From NCBI GenBank assembly GCA_940337035.1, contig CALNHX010002280.1, positions 62,001 to 126,000 on the forward strand: DNA of 64,000 nucleotides, in the 5' to 3' direction. Within the stretch, counting starts at the first letter, position 1, and each line of letters begins with the position of its first letter. Position numbers and translations under genes: made by a program. This document shows, piece after piece, positions 1-14,700 of the stretch. This stretch comes from Agriotes lineatus (Eukaryota > Arthropoda > Insecta > Coleoptera > Elateridae). The notes beneath the pieces are model-generated. The model did no database searches. It was not told the DNA's origin and saw only the letters and a program-made list of their open reading frames with translations.

Positions 1-3000
1 CGTTCTGAGATAAATACCAGACATCTACGAATTGGTACAACTGTTTCCCAGTAGTTGTAAATTGAGCCTATTAACTCTATTAATGGCTGCATGCATTATG
101 TAATTATTTCTTAGGGATAAATACAAATCTCTGGAAGCTAAAATAACTTCTAGACGACATTCCAATATCAAATGTATGGAACTATGAAGCACAAGTACCT
201 CCTTAAGAAATGTTTTTAGTACACAAAGTTACCACAGACTGCAGTAGACGTTAGCCTGAGCATCTTATGCGATGTATTCTCTACTTGTTATTACATATCG
301 TTCTGATATAAATACCAGATATCTACGAATTGGTACAAATGTTTCCCAGTAGTTGTAAATTGTGCCTATTAACTCTCTTAAGGGCCGCATGCAACATGTA
401 ATTATTTCTTAGGCATAAATACAAATTCCTGGATGCTAATATAACTTCTAGATGACATTCTAACATTAAATGTATGGATCTATGCAGCACAACTAGGTCC
501 TTTGGAAGTGTTTTTAGTACATAAAGTTACCATAGAGTGCTGTAGACGTAGCCTGAACATGTAATGCGATGTATTCTCTTCTCGTAATTACATATCGTTC
601 TGATATAAATACCAGACATCTACGAATTGGTACAACTGTTTCCCAGTAGTTGTAAATTGAGCCTATTAACTCCCTTAATGGCTGCATGCATTATGTAATT
701 ATTTCTTAGGGATAAATACAAATCTCTTAAAGATAAAATAACTTCTAGACTACATTCTAACATCAAATGTATGGAACTATGCAGCACAAGTAGCTTCTGA
801 GGAATTGTTTTTAGTACATAAAGTTACCACAGACTGCAGTAGACGTTAGCCTGAGCATCTTATGCGATGTATTCTCTACTCGTAATTACATATCGTTCTG
901 ATATAAATACCAGATATCTACGAATTGGTACAAATGTTTCCCAGTAGTTGTAAATTGTGCCTATTAACTCTCTTAAGGGCCGCATGCAACCTGTAATTAT
1001 TTCTTAGGCATAAATACAATTTCCTGGATGCTAATATAACTTATAGATGACATTCTAACATTAAATGTATGGATCTATGCAGCACAACTAGGCCCTATGG
1101 AAGTGTTTTTAGTACATAAAGTTACCATAGAGTGCTGTAGACGTAGCCTGAACATGTAATCCGATGTATTCTCTTCTCGTAATTACATATCGTTCTGATA
1201 TAAATACCAGACATCTACGAATTGGTACAACTGTTTCCCAGTAGTTGTAAATTGAGCCTATTAACTCCCTTAATGGCTGCATGCATTATGTAATTATTTC
1301 TTAGGGATAAATACAAATCTCTGAAAGATAAAATAACTTCTAGACGACATTCTAACATCAAATGTATGGAACTATGCAGCACAAGTAGCTTCTTAGGAAT
1401 TGTTTTTAGTACATAAAGTTACCACAGACTGCAGTAGACGTTAGCCTTAGCATCTTATGCGATGTATTCTCGCCTCGTAATTACATATCGTTCTGATATA
1501 AGTACCAGACATCTACGAATTGGTACAACTGTTTCCCAGTAGTTGTAAATTGAGCCTATTAACTCTATTAATAGCTGCATGCATTATGTAATTATTTCTT
1601 AGGGATAAATACAAATCTCTGGAAGCTAAAATAACTTCTAGACGACATTCCAATATCAAATGTATGGAACTATGAAGCACAAGTACCTCCTTAAGAAATG
1701 TTTTTAGTACACAAGGTTACCACAGACTGCAGTAGACGTTAGCCTGAGCATCTTATGCGATGTATTCTCTACTCGTAATTACATATCGTTCTGATATAAA
1801 TACCAGATATCTACGAATTGGTACAAATGTTTCCCAGTAGTTGTAAATTGTGCCTATTAACTCTCTTAAGGGCCGCATGCAACATGTAATTATTTCTTAG
1901 GGATAAATACAAATTCCTGGATGCTAATATAACTTCTAGATGACATTCTAACATTAAATGTATGGATCTATGCAGCACAACTAGGTCCTTTGAAAGTGTT
2001 TTTAGTACATAAAGTTACCATAGAGTGCTGTAGACGTAGCCTGAACATGTAATGCGATGTATTCTCTTCTCGTAATTACATATCGTTCTGATATAAATAC
2101 CAGACATCTACGAATTGGTACAACTGTTTCCCAGTAGTTGTAAATTGAGCCTATTAACTCCCTTAATGGCTGCATGCATTATGTAATTATTTCTTAGGGA
2201 TAAATACAAATCTCTTAAAGATAAAATAACTTCTAGACTACATTCTAACATCAAATGTATGGAACTATGCAGCACAAGTAGCTTCTGAGGAATTGTTTTT
2301 AGTACATAAAGTTACCACAGACTGCAGTAGACGTTAGCCTGAGCATCTTAAGCGATGTATTCTCTACTCGTAATTACATATCGTTCTGATATAAATACCA
2401 GATATCTACGAATTGGTACAAATGTTTCCCAGTAGTTGTAAATTGTGCCTATTAACTCTCTTAAGGGCCGCATGCAACCTGTAATTATTTCTTAGGCATA
2501 AATACAATTTCCTGGATGCTAATATAACTTATAGATGACATTCTAACATTAAATGTATGGATCTATGCAGCACAACTAGGCCCTTTGGAAGTGTTTTTAG
2601 TACATAAAGTTACCATAGAGTGCTGTAGACGTAGCCTGAACATGTAATCCGATGTATTCTCTTCTCGTAATTACATATCGTTCTGATATAAATACCAGAC
2701 ATCTACGAATTGGTACAACTGTTTCCCAGTAGTTGTAAATTGAGCCTATTAACTCCCTTAATGGCTGCATGCATTATGTAATTATTTCTTAGGGATAAAT
2801 ACAAATCTCTGAAAGATAAAATAACTTCTAGACGACATTCTAACATCAAATGTATGGAACTATGCAGCACAAGTAGCTTCTTAGGAATTGTTTTTAGTAC
2901 ATAAAGTTACCACAGACTGCAGTAGACGTTAGCCTTAGCATCTTATGCGATGTATTCTCGCCTCGTAATTACATATCGTTCTGATATAAGTACCAGACAT

Positions 3001-3507
3001 CTACGAATTGGTACAACTGTTTCCCAGTAGTTGTAAATTGAGCCTATTAACTCTATTAATAGCTGCATGCATTATGTAATTATTTCTTAGGGATAAATAC
3101 AAATCTCTGGAAGCTAAAATAACTTCTAGACGACATTCCAATATCAAATGTATGGAACTATGAAGCACAAGTACCTCCTTAAGAAATGTTTTTAGTACAC
3201 AAGGTTACCACAGACTGCAGTAGACGTTAGCCTGAGCATCTTATGCGATGTATTCTCTACTCGTAATTACATATCGTTCTGATATAAATACCAGATATCT
3301 ACGAATTGGTACAAATGTTTCCCAGTAGTTGTAAATTGTGCCTATTAACTCTCTTAAGGGCCGCATGCAACATGTAATTATATCTTAGGTATAAATACAA
3401 ATTCCTGGATGCTAATATAACTTCTAGATGACATTCTAACATTAAATGTATGGATCTATGCAGCACAACTAGGTCCTTTGAAAGTGTTTTTAGTACATAA
3501 AGTTACC
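1..3507. repeat. Five-monomer higher-order repeat (1,488 bp unit)
   Basis: Monomers 1-5 (starts 1, 299, 596, 894, 1191) are repeated in the same order from 1,489 and again from 2,977. Diagnostic variants recur at this spacing: the tatgaagcacaagtacctcc monomer near 181, 1,671 and 3,160; tctcttaaagataaaat near 715 and 2,205; agtaggcc-type changes near 1,090 and 2,580. The first two units are complete. The third runs through monomer A and most of monomer B, then switches at about 3,508-3,514 to the tail of a different monomer (gactgcagtagacgttagcctt), so it ends in a hybrid monomer. Confidence 0.92.
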
Positions 3508-6500
3508 ATAGACTGCAGTAGACGTTAGCCTTAGCATCTTATGCGATGTATTCTCGCCTCGTAATTACATATCGTTCTGATATAAATACCAGACATCTAC
3601 GAATTGGTACAACTGTTTCCCAGAAGTTGTAAATTGTGCCTATTAACTCTCTTAAGGGTAGCTAGCAACATGTAATTATTTCTTAAGAATAAATACAAAT
3701 TTGGGATGCCAAGATAACATCTACATGACATTCTAACATCAAATGTATGGATCTATGCAGCACAAGTAGGACCTTTGAAAGTGTTTTTATTACATAAAGT
3801 TACCACAGACTGCAGAAGACGTTAGCCTGAGCATCTTATGCGATGTATTCGCTACACGTAATTACATATCGTTCTGATATAAATACCAGACATCTACGAA
3901 TTGGTACAACTGTTTCCCAGTAGTTGTAAATTGAGCCTATTAACTCTATTAATAGCTGCATGCATTATGTAATTATTTCTTAGGGATAAATACAAATCTC
4001 TGGAAGCTAAAATAACTTCTAGACGACATTCCAATATCAAATGTATGGAACTATGAAGCACAAGTACCTCCTTAAGAAATGTTTTTAGTACACAAAGTTA
4101 CCACAGACTGCAGTAGACGTTAGCCTGAGCATCTTATGTGATGTATTCTCTACTCGTAATTACATATCGTTCTGATATAAATACCAGATATCTACGAATT
4201 GGTACAAATGTTTCCCAGTAGTTGTAAATTGTGCCTATTAACTCTCTTAAGGGCCGCATGCAACATGTAATTATTTCTTAGGCATAAATACAAATTCCTG
4301 GATGCTAATATAACTTCTAGATGACATTCTAACATCAAATGTATGGATCTATGCAGCACAACTAGGTCCTTTGGAAGTGTTTTTAGTACATAAAGTTACC
4401 ATAGAGTGCTGTAGACATAGGCTGAGCATTTTATGCGATGTATTCTGTACACGTAATTACATATCGTTCTGAGATAAATACCAGACATCTACGAATTGGT
4501 ACAACTGTTTCCCAGTAGTTGTAAATTGAGCCTATTAACTCCCTTAATGGCTGTATGCATTATGTAATTATTTCTTAGGGATAAATACAAATCTCTGAAA
4601 GATAAAATAACTTCTAGACGACATTCTAACATCAAATGTATGGAACTATGCAGCACAAGTAGCTTCTTAGGAATTGTTTTTAGTACATAAAGTTACCACA
4701 GACTGCAGTAGACGTTAGCCTGAGTATCTTATGCGATGTATTCTCTACTCGTAATTACATATCGTTCTGACATAAATACCAGATATCTACGAATTGGTAC
4801 AAATGTTTCCCAGTAGTTGTAAATTGTGCATATTAACTCTCTTAAGGGCCGCATGCAACATGTAATTATTTCTTAGGCATAAATACAAATTCCTGGATGC
4901 TAATATAACTTATAGATGACATTCTAACATTAAATGTATGGATCTATGCAGCACAACTAGGTCCTTTGGAAGTGTTTTTAGTACATAAAGTTACCATAGA
5001 GTGCTGTAGACGTAGCCTGAACATGTAATGCGATGTATTCTCTTCTCGTAATTACATATCGTTCTGATATAAATACCAGACATCTACGAATTGGTACAAC
5101 TGTTTCCCAGTAGTTGTAAATTGATCCTATTAACTCTATTAATAGCTGCATGCATTATGTAATTATTTCTTAGGGATAAATACAAATCTCTGGAAGCGAA
5201 AATAACTTCTAGACGACATTCCAATATCAAATGTATGGAACTATGAAGCACAAGTACCTCCTTAAGAAATGTTTTTAGTACACAAAGTTACCACAGACTG
5301 CAGTAGACGTTAGCCTGAGCATCTTATGCGATGTATTCTCTACTCGTAATTACATATCGTTCTGATATAAATACCAGATATCTACGAATTGGTACAAATG
5401 TTTCCCAGTAGTTGTAAATTGTGCCTATTAACTCTCTTAAGGGCCGCATGCAACATGTAATTATTTCTTAGGCATAAATACAAATTCCTGGATGCTAATA
5501 TAACTTATAGATGACATTCTAACATTAAATGTATGGATCTATGCAGCACAACTAGGTCCTTTGGAAGTGTTTTTAGTACATAAAGTTACCATAGAGTGCT
5601 GTAGACGTAGCCTGAACATGTAATGCGATGTATTCTCTTCTCGTAATTACATATCGTTCTGATATAAATACCAGACATCTACGAATTGGTACAACTGTTT
5701 CCCAGTAGTTGTAAATTGAGCCTATTAACTCTATTAATAGCTGCATGCATTATGTAATTATTTCTTAGGGATAAATACAAATCTCTGGAAGCGAAAATAA
5801 CTTCTAGACGACATTCCAATATCAAATGTATAGAACTATGAAGCACAAGTACCTCCTTAAGAAATGTTTTTAGTACACAAAGTTACCACAGACTGCAGTA
5901 GACGTTAGCCTGAGCATCTTATGCGATGTATTCTCTACTCGTAATTACATATCGTTCTGATATAAATACCAGATATCTACGAATTGGTACAAATGTTTCC
6001 CAGTAGTTGTAAATTGAGCCTATTAACTCCCTTAATGGCTGCATGCATTATATAATTATTTCTTAGGGATAAATACAAATCTCTGAGAGATAAAATAACT
6101 TCTATACGACATTCTAACATCAAATGTATGGAACTATGCAGCACAAGTAGCTTCTTAGGAATTGTTTTTAGTACATAAAGTTACCACAGACTGCAGTAGA
6201 CGTTAGCCTTAGCATCTTATGCGATGTATTCTCGCCTCGTAATTACATATCGTTCTGATATAAATACCAGACATCTACGAATTGGTACAACTGTTTCCCA
6301 GTAGTTGTAAATTGAGCCTATTAACTCTATTAATGGCTGCATGCATTATGTAATTATTTCTTAGGGATAAATACAAATCTCTGAGAGATAAAATAACTTC
6401 TAGACGACATTCTAACATCAAATGTATGGAACTATGCAGCACAAGTAGCTTCTTAGGAATTGTTTTTAGTACATAAAGTTACCACAGACTGCAGTAGACG

Positions 6501-8333
6501 TTAGCCTTAGCATCTTATGCGATGTATTCTCGCCTCGTAATTACATATCGTTCTGATATAAATACCAGACATCTACGAATTGGTACAACTGTTTCCCAGA
6601 AGTTGTAAATTGTGCCTATTAACTCTCTTAAGGGTAGCTAGCAACATGTAATTATTTCTTAAGAATAAATACAAATTTGGGATGCTAAGATAACATCTAC
6701 ATGACATTCTAACATCAAATGTATGGATCTATGCAGCACAAGTAGGACCTTTGAAAGTGTTTTTATTACATAAAGTTACCACAGACTGCAGAAGACGTTA
6801 GCCTGAGCATCTTATGCGATCTATTCGCTACACGTAATTACAAATCGTTCTGATATAAATACCAGACATCTACGAATTGGTACAACTGTTTCCCAGTAGT
6901 TGTAAATTGAGCCTATTAACTCTATTAATAGCTGCATGCATTATGTAATTATTTCTTAGGGATAAATACAAATCTCTGGAAGCTAAAATAACTTCTAGAC
7001 GACATTCCAATATCAAATGTATGGAACTATGAAGCACAAGTACCTCCTTAAGAAATGTTTTTAGTACACAAAGTTATCACAGACTGCAGTAGACGTTAGC
7101 CTGAGCATCTTATGTGATGTATTCTCTACTCGTAATTACATATCGTTCTGATATAAATACCAGATATCTACGAATTGGTACAAATGTTTCCCAGTAGTTG
7201 TAAATTGTGCCTATTAACTCTCTTAAGGGCCGCATGCAACATGTAATTATTTCTTAGGCATAAATACAAATTCCTGGATGCTAATATAACTTCTAGATGA
7301 CATTCTAACATCAAATGTATGGATCTATGCAGCACAACTAGGTCCTTTGGAAGTGTTTTTAGTACATAAAGTTACCATAGAGTGCTGTAGACATAGGCTG
7401 AGCATTTTATGCGATGTATTCTGTACACGTAATTACATATCGTTCTGAGATAAATACCAGACATCTACGAATTGGTACAACTGTTTCCCAGTAGTTGTAA
7501 ATTGAGCCTATTAACTTCCTTAATGGCCGCATGCAACATGTAATTATTTCTTACGAATAAATACAAATTTCTGGATGCTAAGATAACTTCTAGATGACAT
7601 TCTAACATCAAATGTATGGATCTATGCAGCACAAGTAGGACCTTTGAAAGTGTTTTTATTACATAAAGTTACCACAGACTGCAGAAGACGTTAGCCTGAG
7701 CATCTTATGCGATGTATTCGCTACACGTAATTACATATCGTTCTGATATAAATACCAGACATCTACGAATTGGTACAACTGTTTCCCAGTAGTTGTAAAT
7801 TGAGCCTATTAACTCTATTAATAGCTGCATGCATTATGTAATTATTTCTTAGGGATAAATACAAATCTCTGGAAGCTAAAATAACTTCAAGACGACATTC
7901 CAATATCAAATGTATGGAACTATGAAGCACAAGTACCTCCTTAAGAAATGTTTTTAGTACACAAAGTTATCACAGACTGCAGTAGACGTTAGCCTGAGCA
8001 TCTTATGTGATGTATTCTCTACTCGTAATTACATATCGTTCTGATATAAATACCAGATATCTACGAATTGGTACAAATGTTTCCCAGTAGTTGTAAATTG
8101 TGCCTATTAACTCTCTTAAGGGCCGCATGCAACATGTAATTATTTCTTAGGCATAAATACAAATTCCTGGATGCTAATATAACTTCTAGATGACATTCTA
8201 ACATCAAATGTATGGATCTATGCAGCACAACTAGGTCCTTTGGAAGTGTTTTTAGTACATAAAGCTACCATAGAGTGCTGTAGACATAGGCTGAGCATTT
8301 TATGCGATGTATTCTGTACACGTAATTACATAT
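3508..8333. repeat. Mixed satellite zone with a 10-monomer (about 2,977 bp) spaced repeat
   Basis: Class A and B monomers are interspersed with a distinct monomer carrying ggtagctagcaacatg, tttgggatgc and aacatctacatgac. It occurs near 3,656 and 6,633, a spacing of 2,977 bp or ten monomers. About 1 kb after each of these (to near 4,560 and 7,510) matches in order, including a tcttatgtgatg variant near 4,134 and 7,110. Similarity is then lost. A shorter three-monomer spacing (892 bp) links the 7,110 and 8,002 variants. Confidence 0.8.
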
Positions 8334-11300
8334 CGTTCTGAGATAAATACGAGACATCTACGAATTGGTACAACTTTTTCCCAGTAGTTGTAAATTGAGC
8401 CTATTAACTTCCTTAATGGCCGCATGCAACATGTAATTATTTCTTACGAATAAATACAAATTTATGGATGCTAAGATAACTTCTAGATGACATTCTAACA
8501 TCAAATGTATGGATCTATGCAGCACAACTAGGTCCTTTGGAACTGTTTTTAGTACATAAAGTTACCATAGAGTGCTGTAGACATAGGCTGAGCATTTTAT
8601 GCGATGTATTCTGTACACGTAATTACATATCGTTCTGAGATAAATACCAGACATCTACGAATTGGTACAACTGTTTCCCAGTAGTTGTAAATTGAGCCTA
8701 TTAACTTCCTTAATGGCCGCATGCAACATGTAATTATTTCTTACGAATAAATACAAATTTCTGGATGCTAAGATAACTTCTAGATGACATTCTAACATCA
8801 AATGTATGGATCTATGCAGCACAACTAGGTCCTTTGGAACTGTTTTTAGTACATAAAGTTACCATAGAGTGCTGTAGACATAGGCTGAGCATTTTATGCG
8901 ATGTATTCTGTACACGTAATTACATATCGTTCTGAGATAAATACCAGACATCTACGAATTGGTACAACTGTTTCCCAGTAGTTGTAAATTGAGCCTATTA
9001 ACTTCCTTAATGGCCGCATGCAACATGTAATTATTTCTTACGAATAAATACAAATTTCTGGATGCTAAGATAACTTCTAGATGACATTCTAACATCAAAT
9101 GTATGGATCTATGCAGCACAAGTAGGACCTTTGAAAGTGTTTTTATTACATAAAGTTACCACAGACTGCAGAAGACGTTAGCCTGAGCATCTTATGCGAT
9201 GTATTCGCTACACGTAATTACATATCGTTCTGATATAAATACCAGACATCTACGAATTGGTACAACTGTTTCCCAGTAGTTGTAAATTGAGCCTATTAAC
9301 TCTATTAATAGCTGCATGCATTATGTAATTATTTCTTAGGGATAAATACAAATCTCTGGAAGCTAAAATAACTTCAAGACGACATTCCAATATCAAATGT
9401 ATGGAACTATGAAGCACAAGTACCTCCTTAAGAAATGTTTTTAGTACACAAAGTTATCACAGACTGCAGTAGACGTTAGCCTGAGCATCTTATGTGATGT
9501 ATTCTCTACTCGTAATTACATATCGTTCTGATATAAATACCAGATATCTACGAATTGGTACAAATGTTTCCCAGTAGTTGTAAATTGTGCCTATTAACTC
9601 TCTTAAGGGCCGCATGCAACATGTAATTATTTCTTACGAATAAATACAAATTTATGGATGCTAAGATAACTTCTAGATGACATTCTAACATCAAATGTAT
9701 GGATCTATGCAGCACAACTAGGTCCTTTGGAAGTGTTTTTAGTACATAAAGTTACCATGGAGTGCTGTAGACATAGGCTGAGCATTTTATGCGATGTATT
9801 CTGTACACGTAATTACATATCGTTCTGAGATAAATACCAGACATCTACGAATTGGTACAACTGTTTCCCAGTAGTTGTAAATTGAGCCTATTAACTTCCT
9901 TAATGGCCGCATGCAACATGTAATTATTTCTTACGAATAAATACAAATTTATGGATGCTAAGATAACTTCTAGATGACATTCTAACATCAAATGTATGGA
10001 TCTATGCAGCACAACTAGGTCCTTTGGAAGTGTTTTTAGTACATAAAGTTACCATAGAGTGCTGTAGACATAAGCTGAGCATTTTATGCGATGTATTCTG
10101 TACACGTAATTACATATCGTTCTGAGATAAATACCAGACATCTACGAATTGGTACAACTATTTCCCAGTAGTTGTAAATTGAGCCTATTAACTTCCTTAA
10201 TGGCCGCATGCAACATGTAATTATTTCTTACGAATAAATACAAATTTATGGATGCTAAGATAACTTCTAGATGACATTCTAACATCAAATGTATGGATCT
10301 ATGCAGCACAACTAGGTCCTTTGGAAGTGTTTTTAGTACATAAAGTTACCATGGAGTGCTGTAGACATAGGCTGAGCATTTTATGCGATGTATTCTGTAC
10401 ACGTAATTACATATCGTTCTGAGATAAATACCAGACATCTACGAATTGGTACAACTGTTTCCCAGTAGTTGTAAATTGAGCCTATTAACTTCCTTAATGG
10501 CCGCATGCAACATGTAATTATTTCTTACGAATAAATACAAATTTCTGGATGCTAAGATAACTTCTAGATGACATTCTAACATCAAATGTATGGATCTATG
10601 CAGCACAACTAGGTCCTTTGGAAGTGTTTTTAGTACATAAAGTTACCATAGAGTGCTGTAGACATAAGCTGAGCATTTTATGCGATGTATTCTGTACACG
10701 TAATTACATATCGTTCTGAGATAAATACCAGACATCTACGAATTGGTACAACTGTTTCCCAGTAGTTGTAAATTGAGCCTATTAACTTCCTTAATGGCCG
10801 CATGCAACATGTAATTATTTCTTACGAATAAATACAAATTTATGGATGCTAAGATAACTTCTAGATGACATTCTAACATCAAATGTATGGATCTATGCAG
10901 CACAACTAGGTCCTTTGGAAGTGTTTTTAGTACATAAAGTTACCATGGAGTGCTGTAGACATAGGCTGAGCATTTTATGCGATGTATTCTGTACACGTAA
11001 TTACATATCGTTCTGAGATAAATACCAGACATCTACGAATTGGTACAACTGTTTCCCAGTAGTTGTAAATTGAGCCTATTAACTTCCTTAATGGCCGCAT
11101 GCAACATGTAATTATTTCTTACGAATAAATACAAATTTCTGGATGCTAGGATAACTTCTAGATGACATTCTAACATCAAATGTATGGATCTATGCAGCAC
11201 AATTAGGTCCTTTGGAAGTGTTTTTAGTACATAAAGTTACCATAGAGTGCTGTAGACATAGGCTGAGCATTTTATGCGATGTATTCTGTACACGTAATTA

Positions 11301-11714
11301 CATATCGTTCTGAGATAAATACCAGACATCTACGAATTGGTACAACTGTTTCCCAGTAGTTGTAAATTGAGCCTATTAACTTCCTTAATGGCCGCATGCA
11401 ACATGTAATTATTTCTTACGAATAAATACAAATTTCTGGATGCTAGGATAACTTCTAGATGACATTCTAACATCAAATGTATGGATCTATGCAGCACAAT
11501 TAGGTCCTTTGGAAGTGTTTTTAGTACATAAAGTTACCATAGAGTGCTGTAGACATAGGCTGAGCATTTTATGCGATGTATTCTGTACACGTAATTACAT
11601 ATCGTTCTGAGATAAATACCAGACATCTACGAATTGGTACAAATGTTTCCCAGTAGTTGTAAATTGTGCCTATTAACTCTCTTAAGGGCCGCATGCAACA
11701 TGTAATTATTTCTT
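8334..11714. repeat. Homogenised single-type satellite subarray
   Basis: Most monomers here belong to one B-derived subtype, with cttccttaatggccgcatgc, cttacgaataaatacaaatt, gctgtagacataggctgagc and attctgtacacgtaattac. Neighbours differ by only a few bases. Two adjacent monomers near 11,000-11,600 share the private changes gatgctaggataac and caattaggtcc, as expected from a very recent single-monomer duplication. A block near 9,120-9,640 reintroduces class A monomers. This subtype matches the monomer split by the composite insertion at 29,858/39,642. Confidence 0.88.
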
Positions 11715-14700
11715 AGGCATAAATACAAATTCCTGGATGCTAATATAACTTCTAGATGACATTCTAACATCAAATGTATGGATCTATGCAGCACAACTAG
11801 TTCCTTTGGAAGTGTTTTTAGTACATAAAGTTACCATAGAGTGCTGTAGACATAGACTGAGCATTTTATGCGATGTATTCTGTTCACGTAATTACATATC
11901 GTTCTGAGATAAATACCAGACATCTACGAATTGGTACAACTGTTTCCCAGTAGTTGTAAATTGAGCCTATTAACTTCCTTAATGGCCGCATGCAACATGT
12001 AATTATTTCTTACGAATAAATACAAATTTCTGGATGCTAAGATAACTTCTAGATGACATTCTAACATCAAATGTATGGATCTATGCAGCACAACTAGGTC
12101 CTTTGGAAGTGTTTTTAGTACATAAAGTTACCATAGAGTGCTGTAGACATAGGCTGAGCATTTTATTCGATGTATTTTGTACACGTAATTACATATCGTT
12201 CTGAGATAAATACTAGACATCTACGAATTGGTACAACTGTTTCCCAGTAGTTGTAAATTAAGCCTATTAACTCTATTAATAGCTGCATGCATTATGTAAT
12301 TATTTCTTACGAATAAATACAAATTTCTGGATGCTAAGATAACTTCTAGATGACATTCTAACATCAAATGTATGGATCTATGCAGCACAACTAGGTCCTT
12401 TGGAAGTGTTTTTAGTACATAAAGTTACCATAGAGTGCTGTAGACATAGGCTGAGCATTTTATGCGATGTATTCTGTACACGTAATTACATATCGTTCTG
12501 ATATAAATACCAGATATCTACGAATTGGTACAAATGTTTCCCAGTAGTTGTAAATTGTGCCTATTAACTCTCTTAAGGGCCGCATGCAACATGTAATTAT
12601 TTCTTAGGCATAAATACAAATTCCTGGATGCTAAGATAACTTCTAGATGACATTCTAACATCAAATGTATGGATCTATGCAGCACAACTAGGTCCTTTGG
12701 AAGTGTTTTTAGTACATAAAGTTACCATAGAGTGCTGTAGACATAGGCTGAGCATTTTATGCGATGTATTTTGTACACGTAATTACATATCGTTCTGAGA
12801 TAAATACTAGACATCTACGAATTGGTACAACTGTTTCCCAGTAGTTGTAAATTGAGCCTATTAACTCTATTAATAGCTGCATGCATTATGTAATTATTTC
12901 TTACGAATAAATACAAATTTCTGGATGCTAAGATAACTTCTAGATGACATTCTAACATCAAATGTATGGATCTATGCAGCACAACTAGGTCCTTTGGAAG
13001 TGTTTTTAGTACATAAAGTTACCATAGCGTGCTGTAGACATAGGCTGAGCATTTTATGCGATGTATTCTGTACACGTAATTACATATCGTTCTGAGATAA
13101 ATACCAGACATCTACGAATTGGTACAACTGTTTCCCAGTAGTTGTAAATTGAGCCTATTAACTCCCTTAATTGCTGCATGCATTATGTAATTATTTCTTA
13201 GGGATAAATACAAATCTCTGGAAGCTAAAATAACTTCTAGACGACATTCCAATATCAAATGTATGAAACTATGAAGCACAAGTACCTCCTTAAGAAATGT
13301 TTTTAGTACACAAAGTTACCACAGACTGCAGTAGACGTTAGCCTTACCATCTTATGCGATGTATTCTCGCCTCGTAATTACATATCGTTCTGATATAAAT
13401 ACCAGACATCTACGAATTGGTACAACTGTTTCCCAGTAGTTGTAAATTGAGCCTATTAACTCTATTAATGGCTGCATGCATTATGTAATTATTTCTTAGG
13501 GATAAATACAAATCTCTGGAAGCTAAAATAACTTCTAGACGACATTCTAACATCAAATGTATGGAACTATGCAGCACAAGTAGCTTCTTAGGAATTGTTT
13601 TTAGTACATAAAGTTACCACAGACTGCAGTAGACGTTAGCCTTAGCATCTTATGCGATGTATTCTCGCCTCGTAATTACATATCGTTCTGATATAAATAC
13701 CAGACATTTACGAATTGGTGCAACTGTTTCCCAGAAGTTGTAAATTGTGCCTATTAACTCTCTTAAAAGCCGCATGCAACATGCAATTATTTCTTAGGAA
13801 TAAATTCAAATTTCTGGATGCTAAGATAACTTCTAGATGACATTCTAAAATTAAATGTATTGATCTATGCAGCACAACTAGGTTCCTTGGAAGTGTTTTT
13901 AGTAAATAAAGTTACCATAGACTGCAGTAGACGTAGCCTGACCATGTAATGCGATGTATTCTCTTCTCGTAATTACATATCGTTCTGATATAAATACCAG
14001 ACATCTACGAATTGGTACAACTGTTTCCCAGTAGTTGTAAATTGTGCCTATTAACTCTCTTAAGGCCCGCATGCAACATGTAATTATTTCTTAGGAATAA
14101 ATAAAAATTTCTGGATGCTAAGATAACTTCTAGATGACATTCTAACATCAAATGAATGGATCTATGCAACACAACTAGGTTCTTTGAAAGTGATTTTAGT
14201 ACATAAAATTACCATAGAGTGCTTTAGACGTAGCCTGAACATGTAATGCGATGTATTCTCTTCTCGTAATTACATATCGTTTTGATATAAATACCAGACA
14301 TCTACGAATTGGTACAACTGTTTTGCAGTAGTTGTAAATTGAGCCTATTAACTCCCTTAATGGCCGCATGCAACATGTAATTATTACTTAGGCATAAATA
14401 CAAATTTCTGGATGCTAAGATAACTTCTAGATGACATTCTAACATCAAATGTATGGATCTATGCAGCACAACTAGGTTCCTTGGAAGTGTTTTTAGTAAA
14501 TAAAGTTACCATAGACTGCAGCAGACGTAGCCTGACCATGTAATGCGAGGTATTCTCTTCTCGTAATTACATATCGTTCTGATATAAATACCAGACATCT
14601 ACGAATTGGTACAACTGTTTCCCAGTAGTAGTAAATTGAGCCTATTAACTCCCTTAATGGCTGCATGCATTATGTAATTATTTCTTAGGAATAAATACAA

